From: Shewanella algicola
GTDB lineage: Bacteria; Pseudomonadota; Gammaproteobacteria; Enterobacterales; Shewanellaceae
Reading direction: 5' to 3'
Assembly: GCF_014648035.1 (NCBI RefSeq)
Contig: NZ_BMQI01000031.1
Span: 1 to 56,460 of the forward strand
Length of the DNA stretch: 56,460 bases
Positions 54,976 to 56,460 of the stretch are shown here, in pieces. Position 1 is the stretch's first letter. Each line of letters begins with the position of its first letter. Both the position numbers and the translations under genes were made by a program. The notes beneath the pieces were generated by a model. That model was not told the origin of the DNA and searched no databases. It saw only the letters and a list, made by a program, of their open reading frames with translations.

Positions 54976-56277
54976 ATGAAATTCGAATCTTTTAGCTTCG
55001 CCCCAGAAATATTACGCGCGATCGCTGAGTGCGGTTATCAATCTATGACACCAGTTCAACAACAAGCGATCCCGGCCATTCGTCGTGGTGAAGATGTATT
55101 AGCTAGTGCGCAAACGGGTACAGGTAAAACCGCAGCGTTCGCATTACCAATATTGCAAAGAATGTGCGAAACCCCAAGAGAGACAATGCCGTCGAATACT
55201 CGTACGTTAATTCTGACGCCGACTCGCGAGCTCGCAGCACAGGTTGCTGACAATATCAGCGCCTACAGCAAACATCTCAACTTTACCGTATTAACCATTT
55301 ACGGCGGTGTAAAAATGGACACGCAATCGCAAAAGCTTAAACGCGGTGCCGATGTCATTGTGGCCACCCCTGGTCGTTTACTTGAGCACATTGTGGCTTG
55401 TAACTTAAGCTTGTCTAACGTTGACTTTTTAGTACTTGATGAAGCAGACCGTATGCTAGATATGGGCTTTAGTGCTGACATTAAAAAAATCTTACAAGCC
55501 GTAAACAAAAAACGTCAAAACATGTTGTTCTCAGCCACCTTCTCAAATGAAGTGAAAAAACTGGCTAACGACATGCTAGAAAAGCCTAAAGTAATCAGCG
55601 CAGATAAACAAAACACCACTGCGGCAACCATTAGCCAAGTTATTTACCCAGTTGAACAACGCCGTAAACGTGAATTACTGTCTGAACTGATTGGTACTAA
55701 AAACTGGCAACAAGTATTGGTATTTACCGCTACTCGTGATGCAGCTGATAAGTTAGTGAAAGAGTTAAACCTAGACGGTATTCCGTCGGGTGTTGTGCAT
55801 GGCGAGAAAGCCCAGGGCAGTCGTCGCCGTGCATTACGTGAGTTTGTTGAGGGTAAAATCCGGGTATTAGTTGCCACTGAAGTAGCCGCACGAGGTCTTG
55901 ATATTCCAAGCCTTGAATACGTGGTTAACTATGACTTACCTTTTTTGGCTGAAGATTATGTTCACCGTATTGGCCGTACAGGCCGTGCAGGTAAAACCGG
56001 TGTAGCCATCTCGTTTGTAAGCCGTGAAGAAGAGCGCACGTTAGCTGACATTGAAAAATTAATCGGTCAGCCTATTCGCCGCGTGACAGTGCCAGGATAT
56101 GAAGTGGGCAGCCGTGAAATGTTGCTTAAGCAAATTGAAAAGCGCCGTAGCTTTGCTAAAAAGCAACAGCGTAGCGACAACGTTGGTGCACAAATGATTG
56201 CAGAGAAAAACATGGATGGCCGCCGTGTTAAAGTTGGCAAAACCAGTAGCGCTGTAAAATACAAAAAGATTAAGTAA
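54976..56277 (+). CDS. rhlE: DEAD-box ATP-dependent RNA helicase RhlE
   Basis: This 433-residue helicase has the motifs in order: Q motif near 24-31 (MTPVQQQA), Walker A AQTGTGKT 45-52, Ia PTRELAAQ 82-89, GG 110-111, TPGR 131-134, DEAD 155-158 and SAT 186-188. The second domain has VFTATRDAADKL, ATEVAARGLDIP, VVNYDLP and HRIGRTGRAG. The basic C-terminal tail (KKQQRSDN...SSAVKYKKIK) is short, as in RhlE. It unwinds RNA in ribosome assembly and decay. AGGA precedes the ATG. The gene is monocistronic. Confidence 0.93.
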   Translation: MKFESFSFAPEILRAIAECGYQSMTPVQQQAIPAIRRGEDVLASAQTGTGKTAAFALPILQRMCETPRETMPSNTRTLILTPTRELAAQVADNISAYSKHLNFTVLTIYGGVKMDTQSQKLKRGADVIVATPGRLLEHIVACNLSLSNVDFLVLDEADRMLDMGFSADIKKILQAVNKKRQNMLFSATFSNEVKKLANDMLEKPKVISADKQNTTAATISQVIYPVEQRRKRELLSELIGTKNWQQVLVFTATRDAADKLVKELNLDGIPSGVVHGEKAQGSRRRALREFVEGKIRVLVATEVAARGLDIPSLEYVVNYDLPFLAEDYVHRIGRTGRAGKTGVAISFVSREEERTLADIEKLIGQPIRRVTVPGYEVGSREMLLKQIEKRRSFAKKQQRSDNVGAQMIAEKNMDGRRVKVGKTSSAVKYKKIK

Positions 56278-56323
56278 CCTCAACTCGATATATTTTATCT
56301 GCCCGCAGCAAAGGGGCAGCAAA

Positions 56324-56351
56324 CAAAAAGACGCTCCGGCGTCTTTTTTGC
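56324..56351 (+). terminator. Terminator of rhlE
   Basis: Stem AAAAAGACGC (56325-56334) / GCGTCTTTTT (56339-56348), loop TCCG, with T run. Confidence 0.9.
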
Positions 56352-56460
56352 TTGTGAATGAAATTATTGTTGTTCATTACAGGTCTGTTTTTGTAACTTA
56401 CCTGAGCTTCGGATAAGAAATTAGCTCCCCAAAGGAACTAAATGCTCGTTCCTTGATCCG

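Noticed and set aside
56389..56425. Possible third MITE end (CTTACCTGAGCTTCGGATAAG) at the right edge
   Set aside because: Only a loose match to the element end, and the window stops before the rest could be checked.

Overview
The window looks like chromosomal DNA from a marine gammaproteobacterium of the Shewanella type. This is an inference from protein families and gene order, not a search. The supporting content is a pentahaem NrfA nitrite reductase next to NnrS, a TorF-family putative porin, a GABA/putrescine cluster fed by PotFGHI, an RhlE helicase, and numerous short intergenic repeats. About 49 protein genes are supported. No rRNA operon, intact tRNA, transposase, phage gene or CRISPR array is visible.

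Layout. (1) 1-680 has no gene. It holds a 3' half of a CAU-anticodon tRNA followed by a strong terminator, which looks like the edge of an integrated or decayed island. DUF599 and RluA-type genes follow. (2) 2401-26177 is a large polyamine region. Reading leftward it holds puuB-gabD-gabT, potFGHI, puuD-puuA-spuC and puuR; a second puuB-like gene runs rightward from 15919; then come puuC (leftward) and bauA-mmsA-cupin (rightward). Together these encode putrescine import, the gamma-glutamyl route (PuuA, PuuB, PuuC, PuuD), a direct transaminase route (SpuC), GABA to succinate (GabT, GabD) and probably beta-alanine to acetyl-CoA (BauA, MmsA). Five similar GTGT...ACAC palindromes sit at four promoter regions of this cluster and are candidate operators for PuuR or a related regulator. 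(3) 17227-21100 interrupts the cluster with a GAF-GGDEF diguanylate cyclase framed by inverted repeats, a rhodanese, a VanZ-like protein and a MITE-like element.

(4) 26308-27654 holds a TorF-like putative porin and a DUF3634 protein. (5) 27717-34241 is one leftward run of eight genes: NTF2-like, SDR, FAD amine-oxidase-like, DUF1365, Cfa, DUF2878, chalcone-isomerase-like and DUF3833 lipoprotein. It is probably a membrane fatty-acid modification operon. (6) 34455-37132 is nnrS-nrfA. (7) 37333-39740 is a photolyase preceded by a DUF523-DUF1722 protein.

(8) 39949-47051 carries a DUF368 lipid-carrier transporter, a thioesterase-like protein, a prohibitin-like protein, a chemoreceptor, DUF418, DUF1294 and an FKBP isomerase. 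(9) 47142-50572 has a second, inverted copy of the MITE-like element, whose end supplies the stop codon of an M24 peptidase, then a divergent PepP-type aminopeptidase. (10) 50664-54481 is a probable iron-related module: TonB receptor with a Fur-like box, DUF4405 b-type membrane protein, a small membrane protein and a LysR regulator. (11) 54976-56277 is rhlE with a long leader.

The least described elements are the shared operator family of the polyamine cluster, the lipid-modification operon, the DUF523-DUF1722/photolyase pair and the MITE that edits a gene end. No wholly novel defence or mobile system was seen.
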